Translations under genes and position numbers: made by a program
Source of the DNA: Hoskinsella mucinilytica
GTDB taxonomy: Bacteria > Bacillota_I > Bacilli_A > Erysipelotrichales > Erysipelotrichaceae
Length of the DNA: 44,715 nt
Assembly (NCBI RefSeq): GCF_045223415.1
Contig: NZ_JBEQZJ010000034.1
Location: forward strand, 1 to 44,715
Direction of reading: 5' to 3'
Notes under the pieces: generated by a model
What the model was told of the DNA's origin: nothing
Databases searched by the model: none
Seen by the model: the letters and a program-made list of their open reading frames with translations, nothing else
Part shown: piece after piece, positions 16,165-24,925 of the stretch
Layout: each line of letters opens with the position of its first letter
Numbering within the stretch: position 1 is the stretch's first letter

Positions 16165-18667
16165 TCACTTCTTCAGAAACATCATTGATTTCCGTAGTTT
16201 CAGTAACATTGTCACTATTTTCTACTTCTTTTTCCTCTTCAATTTCTTCTGCATCAACAATTGCTACCTTAGATACTGATTCTTCATCGCCTACATGGAT
16301 CAATCTTACACCTTGTGTATTACGGCTATAAATACCAATATTTTCTACTGCGATACGAATGATAATTCCACTATTTGTGATAATCATAACATCTTCATCA
16401 CCATTCACTGCACGTACAGATATCAATTCACCGGTTTTATCAGTTACATTGATGGTTTTTACACCTTTCGCTCCACGTGTTGTCAAACGATATTCTGAAA
16501 TTGGTGTACGTTTACCATAACCATTCTCACTTACTGCTAATAGATGTGTTCCATCTCTATTTGTAGCAAGACCAACAACGATGCTGCCATCTGTATTAAA
16601 TCCTTTGACACCACTTGCTGTTCTTCCCATAGGACGAATATCATCTTCATTGAAACGCACTGCTTTACCATTTGATCCTGCGATAATGATTTCATCATCA
16701 CCAGTTGTTTCTTTAACTCCAACAAGTTCATCATCTTCACGTAACGTGATAGCGATTTTACCGTTTTGACGAATAGAATCAAATTCACTCATAGGAGTAC
16801 GTTTTACAATACCTTTTTTCGTCACGAACATCAAATATTCAGACTCAGATTCACGTTTTACAGGTACCAATGTACAAACTTTTTCTTCTTTATCTAAATT
16901 CAATAAATTAACAACCGGCAAACCTTTTGCAGTTCTTGAAGCATTAGGTATTTGATATCCTTTGATACGATATACTTTACCATAGTTTGTAAACAACAAT
17001 AAATAATCATGTGTAGACATCGTAATCAATAAATCTACAACATCATCCTCATTCACTGCCATTCCCTTCACTCCACGACCACCACGATTTTGTGTACGAT
17101 AAGTATCTACAGGCATACGTTTTACATAGCCGTTGGTTGTCATAGTGATCACCACATCTTCTACAGGGATCAAATCTTCATCCTGCATATCGAAGTCAGC
17201 TTCACTGATTTCTGTACGACGTGGATCACCAAAGCGATTTTTCACTTCAGTTAATTCATCTGTAATGATTTGAACAACTCTGGAATGATTTGCTAGAATA
17301 TCTTTTAAATCGGCAATCTGAATCATCAATTCTTGATATTCATTTTCAATTTTATCTCTTTCCAAACCTGTCAAACGTCTTAAACGCATTTCAAGAATCG
17401 CATTAGCTTGTATTTCACTTAAATGAAAACGTTCGATCAATTCATTACGTGCAACTGAGTCAGTTTCTGATGCTCGAATGATACGAATGATTTCGTCAAT
17501 ATGATCTAATGCAATTCGTAAACCTTCTAATATGTGTGCACGGTCTTCTGCCTTTTTCAGTTCGAATCTAGTTCGACGAACCGTCACTTCAATTTGATGA
17601 TCAACATAATGTTGAAGCATCTCTTTGATTCCCATTTGCTTAGGTGTTTTATTTACCAAAGAAAGCATATTGCATCCAAAACTGGTTTGTAAAGATGTTA
17701 ATCGATAAAGTTGATTTAAGATAACCTCAGTCTGAACATCCTTACGAACCTCAATGACGATACGAATACCCTCACGATTGGATTCATCATTCAAATAAGT
17801 GATTCCTTCTATTTGTTTATCACGTACTAAATTTGCTATTTTTTCAATCAAATTTGCTTTATTTACTTGATATGGGACCTCAGTAACAACGATTCTATGC
17901 TTTCCATTATCCATTTCCTCAATATGAGATTTTGCACGTACTACAACACTTCCACGCCCTGTTTCATAAGCCTGTTTGATCCCTGCTCTACCTAAAATGG
18001 TAGCTCCTGTTGGAAAATCAGGTCCTTGAATGTAATTATCCATCAAATCTTTTACTGTGATTTCAGGATTATCCATGATAGCTAATGTAGCATCAATAAC
18101 TTCGTTTAAGTTATGAGGTGGAATGTTTGTAGCCATACCAACTGCAATACCAACAGCACCATTCACCAATAAATTTGGAAAACGAGCCGGTAACACTTCA
18201 GGTTCCACTTCTTCTGCATCATAGTTAGGACGGAAATCTACGGTATCTTTATTGATATCCTTCATCATTTCCATTGCGATTTTGCTCATACGAGCTTCGG
18301 TATAACGCATAGCAGCTGCACCATCGCCATCCATAGAACCGAAGTTACCATGTCCTTGAACTAACATATAACGATAACTGAAATCTTGTGCCATACGAAC
18401 CATAGCATCATATACTGCAGTATCACCATGAGGATGATACTTACCTATAACTTCACCGACGATACGTGCTGACTTTTTAAACGGTTTGCTGGCAACGATA
18501 CCTAATTCATTCATTGCATAAAGAATACGTCTATGTACTGGTTTTAATCCATCACGCACATCCGGCAAAGCACGATCCATAATAACTGACATAGAATAGT
18601 TTAAGAAAGAGGTACGCATCGTTTCATATATATCTACTTGTTTTAGTTTATCTTTATTTATATCCAT
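16142..18667 (-). CDS. gyrA: DNA gyrase subunit A
   Basis: 841 aa. The breakage-reunion domain has the catalytic Tyr122 in AAMRYTEARMS. The quinolone-resistance region reads HPHGDTAVYDAMVRMAQ, with Thr83 and Asp87 in E. coli numbering, which coincides with the count here. Thr83 rather than Ser is a common natural state in some Bacillota and need not mean resistance. The C-terminal half contains six pinwheel repeats, including the GyrA-box sequence QNRGGRGVKG, so this is gyrase rather than topoisomerase IV. AGGAGG stands 10 nt before the ATG and the gene follows gyrB by 13 nt. There is no terminator before the serS leader. Confidence 0.97.
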   Translation of the reverse strand: MDINKDKLKQVDIYETMRTSFLNYSMSVIMDRALPDVRDGLKPVHRRILYAMNELGIVASKPFKKSARIVGEVIGKYHPHGDTAVYDAMVRMAQDFSYRYMLVQGHGNFGSMDGDGAAAMRYTEARMSKIAMEMMKDINKDTVDFRPNYDAEEVEPEVLPARFPNLLVNGAVGIAVGMATNIPPHNLNEVIDATLAIMDNPEITVKDLMDNYIQGPDFPTGATILGRAGIKQAYETGRGSVVVRAKSHIEEMDNGKHRIVVTEVPYQVNKANLIEKIANLVRDKQIEGITYLNDESNREGIRIVIEVRKDVQTEVILNQLYRLTSLQTSFGCNMLSLVNKTPKQMGIKEMLQHYVDHQIEVTVRRTRFELKKAEDRAHILEGLRIALDHIDEIIRIIRASETDSVARNELIERFHLSEIQANAILEMRLRRLTGLERDKIENEYQELMIQIADLKDILANHSRVVQIITDELTEVKNRFGDPRRTEISEADFDMQDEDLIPVEDVVITMTTNGYVKRMPVDTYRTQNRGGRGVKGMAVNEDDVVDLLITMSTHDYLLLFTNYGKVYRIKGYQIPNASRTAKGLPVVNLLNLDKEEKVCTLVPVKRESESEYLMFVTKKGIVKRTPMSEFDSIRQNGKIAITLREDDELVGVKETTGDDEIIIAGSNGKAVRFNEDDIRPMGRTASGVKGFNTDGSIVVGLATNRDGTHLLAVSENGYGKRTPISEYRLTTRGAKGVKTINVTDKTGELISVRAVNGDEDVMIITNSGIIIRIAVENIGIYSRNTQGVRLIHVGDEESVSKVAIVDAEEIEEEKEVENSDNVTETTEINDVSEEVIDNENKE

Positions 18668-18681
18668 CTAATTGTTACCTC

Positions 18682-20628
18682 CTAAATATCCACAGTTGCA
18701 TATTCCGCATTTTCTTGGATAAATTGTCGTCTTGGCTCTACTTCTTCACCCATCAGCATTTCGAATACTTCATCTGCTTTCATCGCATCTTCGATATTTA
18801 CTTGCTTTAAGGTTCTAAATGCAGGGTCCATGGTAGTTTCCCATAGCTGTTCCGGATTCATCTCACCTAGACCTTTATAACGCTGAATACCAACATTATC
18901 ACCCATCTGAGCAAGCTTTTCATCACGTTCAGGTTCTGAATATACATATTCTACCTTGTTTCCCTTTTGAAGCTTAAATAGCGGAGGCATTGCAATATAT
19001 ACATATCCACCTTCGATAATAGGACGAAGGAAACGATAGAAGAAGGTTAACATCAAAGCACAAATATGTTCACCATCGACATCGGCATCGGTCATGATTA
19101 TGATCTTATGATAACGAAGCTTAGTTACATCCATTTCTTCGCCAATACCACAACCGAATGCTGTAATCATGGAACGAATTTCTGCATTTTCGAAGATTCT
19201 TTGCATTCTTGCTTTTTCTACGTTCAAGATTTTACCACGTAATGGCAAAATCGCTTGAAATTTAGAATTTCTACCTTGTTTGGCACTACCACCGGCAGAA
19301 TCACCCTCGACTATGTAGATTTCACATTCACTGGCATCTTTACTACTACAATCGGCAAGCTTACCAGGAAGACTACTGATTTCAAGTACATTCTTACGGC
19401 GGGTCAATTCTCTTGCTTTCTTTGCGGCCATACGTGCTTTACTAGCAAGAATTGCTTTATCTACAATGATCTTCGCTGTATTTGGATTTTCCATAAAGAA
19501 GCGTTCTAATTGTTCTCCTAAGATACTAGATACAATTTTTCTTACTTCACTATTTCCAAGTTTTGTCTTTGTCTGCCCTTCATATTGAGGATCTGGATGT
19601 TTCACAGATATAATAGCGGTTAATCCTTCACGACAATCTTCACCGGCTAATGTTTCATCCTTTTTGATCATTCCCGCTTCTCTTGCATAAGCATTAATGA
19701 TACGTGTTAACGCAAGACGGAAACCATCTTCATGAGTACCACCTTCTGCAGTATTGATATTATTACAGAAAGAATAAATATTAGGAATATAACCATCGTT
19801 GTACTGCATTGCAATTTCCGCTAGAATTCCATTTTCAATACCTTCTACATATACAACATCTTCATGTAAAGGCGTTTTATTTTTATTTAAATATTCTACA
19901 TACTGACGGATACCACCATCGTATTTATATTCAATTCTTTTTGGTTCTTCTTCTCGTTCATCGATCAGCACCAATTTGATACTTTTATTTAAGAATGCAA
20001 GCTGACGAACTCTTGTATTCAGGGTATCGAAATCATAGATTTGAGTTTCTTGAAAAATGGTCGGATCCGCTTTAAAACGAACCATAGATCCATGCTTTTC
20101 ACTATCACCGATTACTTTTAACGGCGCAACTGCTTTACCTCCGTCTTCAAAGCGCAGATAATGCGTATGACCGTTTTGAAATACCGTAACTTCAAGCCAT
20201 TCACTTAATGCATTTACAACACTTGCACCAACACCGTGAAGACCACCGGATACTTTATAAGCTCCACCGCCGAATTTTCCTCCGGCATGTAGCACTGTAA
20301 AGATGGTTTCGACACCTGAAATTCCTGTTTTTTCAACGATACCTGTTGGCATTCCTCGTCCATTATCTTCTACACGAATGATATTATCTTTTTCAATCGC
20401 AATTTCTATATCTGTCGCAAAGCCTGCCAAAGCCTCATCGATTGAGTTATCGACGATTTCCCATACCAGATGGTGAAGTCCTCGTTCACTGGTGGAACCA
20501 ATGTACATACCAGGTCTTTTACGTACCGCTTCTAAACCTTCTAATACCTGTATATCATCTGCGGTATAAGAATGATCAACCTTGATATTTTCCATTTCTT
20601 CTATTTCCTTTAACTGATTCTCATCCAT
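18682..20628 (-). CDS. gyrB: DNA gyrase subunit B
   Basis: 648 aa. It has the GHKL ATPase domain (EIVDNSIDEA, EDNGRGMP and the GGGAYKVSGGLHGVGAS lid), the transducer domain, and the Toprim domain with EGDSAGGSAKQGRN and DADVDGEH, ending in the standard QRYKGLGEM tail. The start at 20628 (MDENQLKE) has AGGAGG 8 nt upstream. The ATG at 20634 is too close to that site, and the longer frame to 20682 runs back into recF. The chosen start overlaps the recF stop by 8 nt, so recF and gyrB are coupled. Confidence 0.97.
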   Translation of the reverse strand: MDENQLKEIEEMENIKVDHSYTADDIQVLEGLEAVRKRPGMYIGSTSERGLHHLVWEIVDNSIDEALAGFATDIEIAIEKDNIIRVEDNGRGMPTGIVEKTGISGVETIFTVLHAGGKFGGGAYKVSGGLHGVGASVVNALSEWLEVTVFQNGHTHYLRFEDGGKAVAPLKVIGDSEKHGSMVRFKADPTIFQETQIYDFDTLNTRVRQLAFLNKSIKLVLIDEREEEPKRIEYKYDGGIRQYVEYLNKNKTPLHEDVVYVEGIENGILAEIAMQYNDGYIPNIYSFCNNINTAEGGTHEDGFRLALTRIINAYAREAGMIKKDETLAGEDCREGLTAIISVKHPDPQYEGQTKTKLGNSEVRKIVSSILGEQLERFFMENPNTAKIIVDKAILASKARMAAKKARELTRRKNVLEISSLPGKLADCSSKDASECEIYIVEGDSAGGSAKQGRNSKFQAILPLRGKILNVEKARMQRIFENAEIRSMITAFGCGIGEEMDVTKLRYHKIIIMTDADVDGEHICALMLTFFYRFLRPIIEGGYVYIAMPPLFKLQKGNKVEYVYSEPERDEKLAQMGDNVGIQRYKGLGEMNPEQLWETTMDPAFRTLKQVNIEDAMKADEVFEMLMGEEVEPRRQFIQENAEYATVDI

Positions 20629-21742
20629 GCGCATTTCCTCCTTCACATCGTTGAATCGTACCATGATCAACATTCCAAACACATACTTCCCGTCTGGTTT
20701 CTATATCCTGTAGTTCCAGTTGATCAGTCGTCGTAATAAATATCTGTACACTTTCCGGTAGAAAGGTCAACAGTTTCATCTTGCGGGTTTCATCTAGCTC
20801 AGAAAATACATCATCCAACAACAACACCGGATATTCATGTATGATTTCCTCGATCATATACACCATACCAATTTTCATTGCTAACAAAACACTTCGTTTT
20901 TGTCCTTGCGATGCAAAACTATTGATGTCTTGATCATTGAGCTTAAAAATAAAATCCTCTTTATGGATACCACTCATGGTCTGTTTCAAATATTTGTCTC
21001 TTTGAAGATTTCGTTGATACTTCTTTTTCAATTCTTCCTTCAATGCTGCTTCATCTTCATGAAATGTTACACAGCTCACATATTCGATATCCAATTTTGT
21101 ATCATCTTGTGTCAGTTGTTGATAAAATTTCTGACACTTTGACAACAGGTTTTTTAAGAAAAAAAATCGTTGCTTCATCACGATGACAGATGCATCGATC
21201 AACTGATCTGTGACCACTTCAAGATAAGTATCATTTACAACCTCTTGCTTCAAATAAGAATTTCGCTCTTTTAAGAGCTTCTGAGCAGTAAATAAGGTAT
21301 TCATGTACTTTTTACTTACCTTACTCAATTCCATATCCACAAAGCGTCTTCTGACTCTTGGAGAGGCCTGAAATAGCATCATATCATCCGGGCAAAACAT
21401 CACCGCATTAAATTCACCAATAAAGTCACTTACCTTATTGACAGGGTTTTGATAAATAAACAAATTTTTCCCTTTCTCATTCACGGTGATTCTAATATCT
21501 TCCTTACGATTTTCTTTTTGAATCAGTCCCTTAATAAAAAAAGCATCACAGCCTTTCTTTATCAAATCCTGATCATCCTTTGTCCGATGAGATCTTGTTG
21601 TCGATAAATAAAGAATTGCCTCCAGTAAATTCGTTTTTCCTTGGGCATTTTTACCAGTTAATAACTGGATGCCTTTTGAAAACGAAAGCTTCTCTGTTTC
21701 ATAATTTCTATAATTATGAAGACTGATTGCCGAAAGCATCAT
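20621..21742 (-). CDS. recF: DNA replication and repair protein RecF
   Basis: 373 aa, standard length. Walker A GKNAQGKT lies at residues 30-37, the ABC-type signature is SQGQKRS and Walker B is VLLLDDVFSELD. RecF is an SMC-like ATPase that helps RecR and RecO load RecA at gaps. The ATG overlaps the yaaA stop (ATGA) and the 3' end overlaps gyrB by 8 nt, a tightly coupled yaaA-recF-gyrB run as in Bacillus. Confidence 0.97.
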   Translation of the reverse strand: MMLSAISLHNYRNYETEKLSFSKGIQLLTGKNAQGKTNLLEAILYLSTTRSHRTKDDQDLIKKGCDAFFIKGLIQKENRKEDIRITVNEKGKNLFIYQNPVNKVSDFIGEFNAVMFCPDDMMLFQASPRVRRRFVDMELSKVSKKYMNTLFTAQKLLKERNSYLKQEVVNDTYLEVVTDQLIDASVIVMKQRFFFLKNLLSKCQKFYQQLTQDDTKLDIEYVSCVTFHEDEAALKEELKKKYQRNLQRDKYLKQTMSGIHKEDFIFKLNDQDINSFASQGQKRSVLLAMKIGMVYMIEEIIHEYPVLLLDDVFSELDETRKMKLLTFLPESVQIFITTTDQLELQDIETRREVCVWNVDHGTIQRCEGGNAHG

Positions 21743-21942
21743 ATAAGCTTCATTTTCTTACCCTCGATCACGATGACATCACCCTGACGTAGTTTTCTTC
21801 CACGTCGATTTTCTTTTTCTCCATTCACTTCGATAGAAAGCTCCTTCACTGCAAATTTTGCTTCACCACCGCTTTGAATAAAATCCGTCATTTTTAATAA
21901 TTGACCTAGAGTAATATACTCACTGTTTATCTTTATTTCCAT
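21739..21942 (-). CDS. yaaA: S4-domain RNA-binding protein YaaA/RlbA
   Basis: 67 aa, a single S4 domain: ITLGQLLKMTDFIQSGGEAK, then VNGEKENRRGRKLRQGDVI. It occupies the standard place between dnaN and recF, where the homologue (YaaA, also called RlbA) has been tied to ribosome maturation. The ATG at 21942 has GAGG 7 nt upstream; the adjacent GTG at 21945 is a poorer choice. Confidence 0.92.
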   Translation of the reverse strand: MEIKINSEYITLGQLLKMTDFIQSGGEAKFAVKELSIEVNGEKENRRGRKLRQGDVIVIEGKKMKLI

Positions 21943-22113
21943 CACAAAACCTCTTTCGCATGCTTCTATATTATATCATATTTCAGGGCGTTTTTGTTAG
22001 TTTTTCTCTATGTTTTCGTGACCTTTTTAGAAATTTTTTTCTATGTGAAAAACTATTTACGATAATCGACTTTTTTCTATTGATTTTACCTAATATCTGA
22101 CATATCAATCAGA

Positions 22114-22150
22114 CAAAAAAAGAAATCTTATCTACTAATAAGACTTCTTT
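22114..22150 (-). terminator. Intrinsic terminator after the 81-aa gene
   Basis: On the minus strand AAAGAAGTCTTAT and ATAAGATTTCTTT form a near-perfect stem with a 6-nt loop and a run of seven T. It ends the dnaN-side transcript, so yaaA-recF-gyrB probably has its own promoter in 21943-22113. Confidence 0.8.
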
Positions 22151-22171
22151 ATCCAACCAAAGTGCTTATGA

Positions 22172-22417
22172 CTACATTTCACGAAATTCTTGATGACCAT
22201 AAAAACCTCTATACCATGGTGCTCTCAAACGAATTTCCATGATTTTTTCTTCATCCATCCACCAATCTTCGTATGAATCAAACTCTTCTTTTGTTATCTT
22301 GTAGAAATCAAAAGCCAAACTACTTTGAATCAGGCGCTCCATTACATAGTGTCCATCAAGAAGTCCAAAAGATACTAGCTTTCCAGAAACCATTCTTTCA
22401 TAATCCTGCCATGTCAT
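22172..22417 (-). CDS. Small unknown protein (81 aa)
   Basis: 81 aa, acidic in the middle and aromatic-rich (the EDWWMDEEK segment, then APWYRGFYGHQEF). No signal peptide or membrane helix. GGAGG stands 7 nt before the ATG and a terminator follows, so I regard it as real. I do not recognise the family. It lies 68 nt downstream of the phosphatase-superfamily gene on the same strand and may share its transcript. Confidence 0.7.
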   Translation of the reverse strand: MTWQDYERMVSGKLVSFGLLDGHYVMERLIQSSLAFDFYKITKEEFDSYEDWWMDEEKIMEIRLRAPWYRGFYGHQEFREM

Positions 22418-22485
22418 AACGCTACCTCCATTTTAATTTCATTATAAAACTAAACTATTAAAAAAATCAATCAGCTTTTCAATCT

Positions 22486-23592
22486 TTAAGCAACACCATG
22501 ATAAAGAATCAATGGTATTTGTAACTCTTCTTCAGTGAAACCGGCATGAGAACCTTTTACTATGATCGATCTATCATAGTATAAATCAGTTGATGAGATA
22601 GCACATGCAACAAAATCACCCAAAAAGTCTTCGAATTTCGGATGAGATGTTCCTGTTCCGAAAAGTTTCATCGCTACTGCTTCTTCTCTTGTAAATAATT
22701 TAAAATCATTTTTAAAATAGGATAAAAATAACTTTTTAAATATATCCTTTTTTTCTTTTTTGATATAAAAAGCCATCGTTCTAGGTTCTAGTGCAGGAAG
22801 GTGTGAAAAGCATTCCAATAAATCAGGATAATCTATAAGATATTTACAAGTTACGTCAATATGTCCATGATCTGCAAGAATGATCAATCCTGTATCTTTA
22901 GATAATTGTGTCATTGTTTGATTTAAGATCTGGTCAAAACTTCTTAACATCTCTACGCTTTCTTTTGCGGATTGACCATGTTCATGCATAAAGGAATCAT
23001 ATCCATCCCAATATGCATAAACCAATTGATGTTGTTTGCTTTTGCTTTCGCTTTCTTTTACGATAGTATCACATAGTTCTTTAAAAGTTTTCGCTCCGTT
23101 ATTTTTCCAGTAAGGAAAATATTCCGTAGCCTGAATACCTATTTCGTTTGCTTCTTCGATCATTGTTTTGATTGGTAGTCTTTGATAAGAAAACCTTTTT
23201 TCTAGTTTCTCATGTGTAAAAAAATCTGTACCGAAAAACATTTCTATATGATGATCGATATCTGAAAAATATTGTTGCCATCCTAACCAACCGGTTTCAC
23301 ATGGGTGCTTTCCAGTCAATATAGACGTTGTGGCGGCCACTGTGGTAGGTGGATATACTGTATCTAAAGTTTTCGCATGATACGTCTTTAAAAACCCTGT
23401 TTCATCGCAATGTTTATGTATTTGATGATCTCCCATACCATCTATCAACAAAACGATAACTTGTTGAATTTGATGTTGATGTAACCATGTTTTTATAGAT
23501 TCATCTTGAGTGTGGTAAACAGGAATTCCGAAATGATCTCGAATCGCACTCATCACACCTATGACTCCTTGTTCATAATCAATTATTTTCAT
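22486..23592 (-). CDS. Alkaline phosphatase superfamily (phosphodiesterase/pyrophosphatase-like)
   Basis: 368 aa. The metal-site motifs of the AlkP/nucleotide pyrophosphatase superfamily are in order: LLIDGMGDH with Asp51, the nucleophile segment YPPTTVAATTS with Thr84 as the likely nucleophile, TGKHP, the YWDGYDSFMHEHG segment, LADHGHID and the last metal histidine in GSHAGFT. The fold hydrolyses phosphodiester or phosphonate bonds; the substrate is unknown. There is no signal peptide, so it acts in the cytosol. AGGAGG stands 6 nt before the ATG at 23592; the frame extends upstream to 23628, but that part lies across the dnaN terminator. Confidence 0.85.
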   Translation of the reverse strand: MKIIDYEQGVIGVMSAIRDHFGIPVYHTQDESIKTWLHQHQIQQVIVLLIDGMGDHQIHKHCDETGFLKTYHAKTLDTVYPPTTVAATTSILTGKHPCETGWLGWQQYFSDIDHHIEMFFGTDFFTHEKLEKRFSYQRLPIKTMIEEANEIGIQATEYFPYWKNNGAKTFKELCDTIVKESESKSKQHQLVYAYWDGYDSFMHEHGQSAKESVEMLRSFDQILNQTMTQLSKDTGLIILADHGHIDVTCKYLIDYPDLLECFSHLPALEPRTMAFYIKKEKKDIFKKLFLSYFKNDFKLFTREEAVAMKLFGTGTSHPKFEDFLGDFVACAISSTDLYYDRSIIVKGSHAGFTEEELQIPLILYHGVA

Positions 23593-23609
23593 ATGATTCC
23601 TCCTAGTTA

Positions 23610-23646
23610 TTATAAAAATGACCTTCACATATGGAAAGTCATTTTC
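23610..23646 (-). terminator. Intrinsic terminator of dnaN
   Basis: On the minus strand AAAATGAC and GTCATTTT flank an imperfect inner stem, followed by several T just past the dnaN stop. Confidence 0.65.
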
Positions 23647-23657
23647 TTATTCTTATG

Positions 23658-24776
23658 TTATGCGTAAGTACGAACCGGCAATACCAATTGTAAAACAGAA
23701 TCATCATCCACTGATTGAATGATAAAAGGTTTCATTTCTCCACATAAACTAAATTTTACCAAAGATCCATTCAATGCTTTGATCGCATCAAATACATAGC
23801 GTCCATTACAACTGATTTCCAAACGATCTCCGCTAAAACTTGCGCTATTTAAGACCTCAGTTGAAGAACCTACTTCGACGGATTTACTGGAAAGTACACA
23901 TTCATCTTCGCTTAAAGAGAATTTGATGACTGATACACCATCATTCTTGATAAAGCTAGCACGATCAATGGCATCTAGTAAATCTTTTGCGTCCATGGTC
24001 AGCTCATATTCAAAATTTAATGGAATCAATCGATTCGTTTCAGGATAAACTCCATCGATCAATCTAGTTTGTACGATCGTATCGCTGATAATAAATTGAG
24101 CTTTCTTATCATTTACTGCAATTTCTACTTCTCCGACACCTTCCAAAGTTTTCACAACTTCTTGTAAGGATTTTGCTGGTACCGTGATGTTAAAATGAAG
24201 ACTCTCTTTAATTTCTATCATTTTTTTCGCAAGTCGATAAGAATCGGTCGCAACACAATTTAAGGTAGTTCCTTCACATGCAAAATTAACACCAGTCAAA
24301 ACAGGTCTTGTTTCTTTATCACTTGTCGCAAAACATGTCTGAAGGATGACTCTTCTTAAGACATCCTCTTCCATGGTAAAGCATTCCTTTGGCTTTGAAA
24401 AATCTATCGCAGGATATTCATTTGCTCTCATACCGTTGATTCTAAATTCTGCAGTATTTCCACTGATTTTTGTAGAACATCCATCAATCACTTCAAATTC
24501 TATTTCATCTGCATTTATTTTTCTTACGATTTCTAATATATATTTCGCTTCAATTACGATGCTTCCCATATCACGAATTTCCAATGTACAGTCATCACTT
24601 TTGATTAGCTTTGTCTGAATGGATACATCAGAATCACTACCAGTCAAAATCAAGCAATCCTCTTTGGCATCAATCTTGATTCCAGAGAATGCAGGTAGCG
24701 GTGAGAAGGTTGATATAGCTCTAGCAGCTACAGACAATGCGTTATAGAAATTCTTTTTCGATACTTTAAAATACAT
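23658..24776 (-). CDS. dnaN: DNA polymerase III beta sliding clamp
   Basis: 372 aa, standard length for the three-domain clamp. It begins MYFKVSKKNF and ends LVLPVRTYA, close to the usual C-terminal LxPxR-xY tail. The internal EYPAIDF and RPVLTGVNF segments are typical. The ring tethers polymerase to DNA and is the hub for MutS, MutL and DnaA control. GGGAG stands 8 nt before the ATG. It follows dnaA by 149 nt, a gap that carries further DnaA boxes. Confidence 0.97.
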   Translation of the reverse strand: MYFKVSKKNFYNALSVAARAISTFSPLPAFSGIKIDAKEDCLILTGSDSDVSIQTKLIKSDDCTLEIRDMGSIVIEAKYILEIVRKINADEIEFEVIDGCSTKISGNTAEFRINGMRANEYPAIDFSKPKECFTMEEDVLRRVILQTCFATSDKETRPVLTGVNFACEGTTLNCVATDSYRLAKKMIEIKESLHFNITVPAKSLQEVVKTLEGVGEVEIAVNDKKAQFIISDTIVQTRLIDGVYPETNRLIPLNFEYELTMDAKDLLDAIDRASFIKNDGVSVIKFSLSEDECVLSSKSVEVGSSTEVLNSASFSGDRLEISCNGRYVFDAIKALNGSLVKFSLCGEMKPFIIQSVDDDSVLQLVLPVRTYA

Positions 24777-24810
24777 GGGTAAGACTCCCTTCTTTCTTTT
24801 TCTTTTTACA

Positions 24811-24913
24811 ATACTATAATAATAAGTACTGTGGAAAATGTGGAAAACTCACAAATCCCTTGTAACTTACGTATATTCTAACACATTTTCATTGTGTAGT
24901 GAATGTGGAATTG
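24811..24913. other. Second DnaA-box cluster / candidate unwinding element
   Basis: Between dnaA and dnaN the plus strand has TAATAATAA (24818-24826), a 4-nt spacer, then two tandem TGTGGAAAA boxes (24831-24839 and 24840-24848) and a weaker box at 24905-24913. The order trio-spacer-box matches the DnaA-trio layout of the Bacillus basal unwinding site. A pyrimidine-rich tract (24788-24809) flanks it. The trio is short and not the strongest form (TAA, not TAG). Confidence 0.5.
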
Positions 24914-24925
24914 TGTTGAAAACTC

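Noticed and set aside
16461..16480. CACGTG within gyrA as a further parS
   Set aside because: Only the central six bases match; the flanks TGTTT and AAACA are missing.
16537..16788. 83-codon minus-strand frame inside gyrA
   Set aside because: Shifted-frame shadow of the gyrA pinwheel repeats, without a start signal.
16142..18667. Quinolone-resistance mutation at GyrA Thr83
   Set aside because: Thr is a natural residue at this position in several Bacillota; one sequence cannot show resistance.
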